Program-made: the position numbers and the translations under genes
From: Mediterranea sp. (in: CFB group bacteria)
GTDB taxonomy: Bacteria > Bacteroidota > Bacteroidia > Bacteroidales > Bacteroidaceae
Direction: 5' to 3'
Length of the DNA stretch: 64,000 bases
Assembly (NCBI GenBank): GCA_031287715.1
Contig: JAITSN010000020.1
Location: 1 to 64,000, forward strand
Notes under the pieces: generated by a model
Told to the model about the DNA's origin: nothing
Databases searched by the model: none
The model's input: only the letters and a program-made list of their open reading frames with translations
In this document: positions 62,154 to 64,000 of the stretch, piece after piece
Numbering within the stretch: position 1 is the first letter of the stretch
Layout: each line of letters starts with the position of its first letter

Positions 62154-63040
62154 TAATTAAGCGTTTTTAAATCCATAGTCAAGATGTCATTGGAACGGCG
62201 CAATACAATGGCGCGCAATTCGTCCATATTGATTCCCCATGTAGTAAGCATATAATCTTTCACCAGGTCGAGCTTTTGATTGATCATGCTTTGTCCTTCC
62301 GTACTGGCCCTGCCAACCAAGCTATTCCAGCCGGCTTCGGTGCTTGTTACATAAATAGATATGATCTCAACAAAATCCTCTCCGGTTTCCGAGCTGGCAT
62401 ACGGAGACACAAATCCCATATCCAACGCTGCCTGATTAGAGACATTTACCCAGCTGCTCGACTGGTAATTGCTTGGGGAGATCAGGTTGAAATCAACCGA
62501 GTAGTTTTTGGTTTGATTCAGAATATGCCCGAACTCATGGTGCATGGTTTTGAAAAACCAGTAATTGAGCATCGCCAGATCGGGATTGTCCACGTCAATG
62601 CCGTTTACATTATATAATACAATTTTCAATCCCCCTTCGGCTGTTCCCAATACGATCGACCCTTGGCTATTATAAGCAAAAGAACCCACTAAGAACAGGA
62701 TCTTAGGGCAATAGGTACGGATAAACTCGGATCCCACCAATTCTTCGTAAGATTCGACCCATACGTGTTTTGTCATTTTGGCCAATGCTATGGCCCTTGT
62801 ATACTCGGCAGGAGCCAGATTATAACTGTAATCGGCCTCTTTGTCTTCAAACCGGTACTTGAATTCAATATTATAAGGTTTCGTATAATTATTGTATATC
62901 CAGGTATCGAATTCGTTTTCAACAATACCTTTTCCCGAATCGAAAATGCTGTTGGGATTCAGATCGTCTTCGCCATTGCAAGACCATGACACCATTGCAA
63001 TAAGTGCAATGAATAACCATTTTATCTTTTTCATATTCAT
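62153..63040 (-). CDS. Substrate import-associated zinc metallohydrolase lipoprotein
   Basis: 295 aa. Lipobox SWSC (Cys about 21). The zinc motif HHEFGHILNQ (HExxH) lies near residue 167, after MLNYWFFKTMH. The group is known from SusC/SusD loci (import-associated zinc metallohydrolase). It may trim a peptide or other nutrient at the surface. Neighbours are a SusD gene upstream and DUF4302 downstream. Confidence 0.9.
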   Translation of the reverse strand: MNMKKIKWLFIALIAMVSWSCNGEDDLNPNSIFDSGKGIVENEFDTWIYNNYTKPYNIEFKYRFEDKEADYSYNLAPAEYTRAIALAKMTKHVWVESYEELVGSEFIRTYCPKILFLVGSFAYNSQGSIVLGTAEGGLKIVLYNVNGIDVDNPDLAMLNYWFFKTMHHEFGHILNQTKNYSVDFNLISPSNYQSSSWVNVSNQAALDMGFVSPYASSETGEDFVEIISIYVTSTEAGWNSLVGRASTEGQSMINQKLDLVKDYMLTTWGINMDELRAIVLRRSNDILTMDLKTLN

Positions 63041-63054
63041 CTTTTTTATGTTCG

Positions 63055-64000
63055 TTATCTGGGATTAGCAGCCAAACCGGCATTTATAACATCTTGCGGC
63101 AATTGGATAGCACGGCGCGGGTCGTTAATGCCTAAAACATCATCGGCCATGCCGTCGCGGTTATGCACTATTTCAATTCCATACCGTTTGACATCTTGCC
63201 AACGTAAACCTTCATGGACGGTTTCAACACGGCGCAAATGAAGAATACATTGGATCAATTTTTCCTGGTCGCCTTCTGCGACAGTAAAGCCGCACGGATT
63301 CAAAGCCTTTTTCGGCGTCCGCTGATTAACATTGGTGATTTCTTTTGGCATGTAGGCCATATCGCCGTAGATCGTAACAAGTTCGGCCGTTGTGTGCTGA
63401 ACCTTGTTCACCGTATGTGAAGCCAGCCAAACATTTATATCTGCTGTGGCTTTGTCAAGTTCTCCCTTTAGGGCATACGCTTCCGCGCGGCAAAGCAGCG
63501 CCTCATCGGCCGAAAAGGCTACGATAACATTTTTGCGGTATCCTATGCCGTTTACTTTATCCGTGTATTGGAAATAACCTCCGATCTTAGTTACTGCCAT
63601 TTTTTCGTCAAATCCCCAGAGCGAACGGGCCAGATAAAGATTTGAATATAAGCCCCATGCTCCCGTGGCTCGAACGGACTCCTTTTCAATAATAGCTTTG
63701 GCATTGCCGTATCTTTTTCCTAAATTATATGGCCCAACCCAATATCCCCAGGAAGAGGTTGCGGGAAGCATTAATAAATTGGCCGGCTCGCTGGCTGAAA
63801 TATACATATCTACACGCAGGCTCCAATTGGATGCGGAAGTGCCGATGGAAACCCAGTTCCGCATAGCCTTTTCAGGGGAATTTCCCAACACAACAGTTGC
63901 ATACTGGATAACCTTATCATAATTGTGATAGTACAGGTTGAAACGGGCGGCAAACGCATGGGCGGCCTTTTTGTTGAAATGATATTTAGGCACGGAGTAG
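63055..64000 (-). CDS. RagB/SusD family outer-membrane lipoprotein (partial)
   Basis: C-terminal part only; the frame continues past the window edge (YSVPKYHFNKKAAHAFAARF). SusD features: the TPR-like AFAARFNLYYHNYDKVIQYA, ADEALLCRAEAYALKGELDK, and the family C terminus ETVHEGLRWQDVKRYGIEI and DPRRAIQLPQDVI. SusD proteins bind a nutrient at the cell surface and sit on a SusC TonB channel, whose gene should lie upstream, outside the window. The ATG-less track start at 63993 (GTG) is internal. Confidence 0.93.
   Translation of the reverse strand, partial: YSVPKYHFNKKAAHAFAARFNLYYHNYDKVIQYATVVLGNSPEKAMRNWVSIGTSASNWSLRVDMYISASEPANLLMLPATSSWGYWVGPYNLGKRYGNAKAIIEKESVRATGAWGLYSNLYLARSLWGFDEKMAVTKIGGYFQYTDKVNGIGYRKNVIVAFSADEALLCRAEAYALKGELDKATADINVWLASHTVNKVQHTTAELVTIYGDMAYMPKEITNVNQRTPKKALNPCGFTVAEGDQEKLIQCILHLRRVETVHEGLRWQDVKRYGIEIVHNRDGMADDVLGINDPRRAIQLPQDVINAGLAANPR

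Overview
The window is chromosomal DNA from a member of the Bacteroidota, most likely order Bacteroidales. The grounds are a GldE-MutY-SSB block, SusD-type and TonB-dependent outer-membrane genes, HExxH and DUF4302 lipoproteins, a DUF2723 membrane protein, a Bacteroides-type EF-G2, and promoters that fit the Bacteroidota pattern (TTTG, about 19-21 nt, TAnnTTTG). Start codons usually lack Shine-Dalgarno sequences. No species is claimed.

Layout. 1-570: a 42-nt tandem array, a dispersed GC-rich module and a terminator. 574-644: tRNA-Gln. 810-4042: rsfS, ftsH, cdsA. 4055-7755 (minus): mutY, ssb, gldE and a phosphopantetheinyl transferase. 8073-9581: a POT-family peptide transporter. 9664-11381 (minus): grpE-dnaJ. 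11531-11866: a second module, a 40-nt array and a fossil of the copper-chaperone gene found intact at 28.8 kb. 11982-15070: a CE7-type esterase, a 41-aa symporter accessory protein and a sodium:solute symporter. 15403-17354: a DUF3868 protein and a lipoprotein.

17.6-26.3 kb is an AT-rich accessory island. It begins with wreckage of a restriction-type defence locus: a DUF4391 pseudogene, a helicase tail, a truncated IS982 transposase and a decayed XRE regulator. It then carries an intact four-gene operon (19525-25977): a membrane protein with a degenerate J-like N terminus, a small GrpE-like protein, an unknown helical protein and a divergent 830-aa Hsp70. This looks like a self-contained accessory chaperone system in a defence-type location and is the best candidate for an undescribed system. 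The island ends at a lytic transglycosylase fragment.

26.5-35.8 kb holds DsbD and a probable copper locus (minus): two TonB receptors, one with an OprC/NosA-like Met/Cys motif, lipoproteins, a small Cys-motif protein and a periplasmic HMA chaperone. 35953-41774: an in-frame HAD-PanB fusion, an MFS transporter, a class A penicillin-binding protein and kdsB. 41875-44610 (minus): an acyl-CoA ligase, a YiiX-like hydrolase and a DUF4878 lipoprotein. 45202-51605: the leucine operon leuA-leuC-leuD-leuA paralogue-leuB behind a leader-peptide attenuator. 51821-55485: an AraC-type regulator, a HEAT-like protein and EF-G2 with an altered GTPase site. 55586-60437 (minus): a polysaccharide deacetylase, DUF2723 and a metal ABC ATPase. 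The window ends with a DUF4302 protein, an HExxH lipoprotein and a partial SusD (minus).

A second theme is repeats. Six intergenic tandem arrays have different sequences but nearly constant 40-42-nt periods, each unit carrying a small hairpin. Three lie directly beside copies of the same roughly 110-130-bp GC-rich module, always in the same relative order, which suggests one composite element family.
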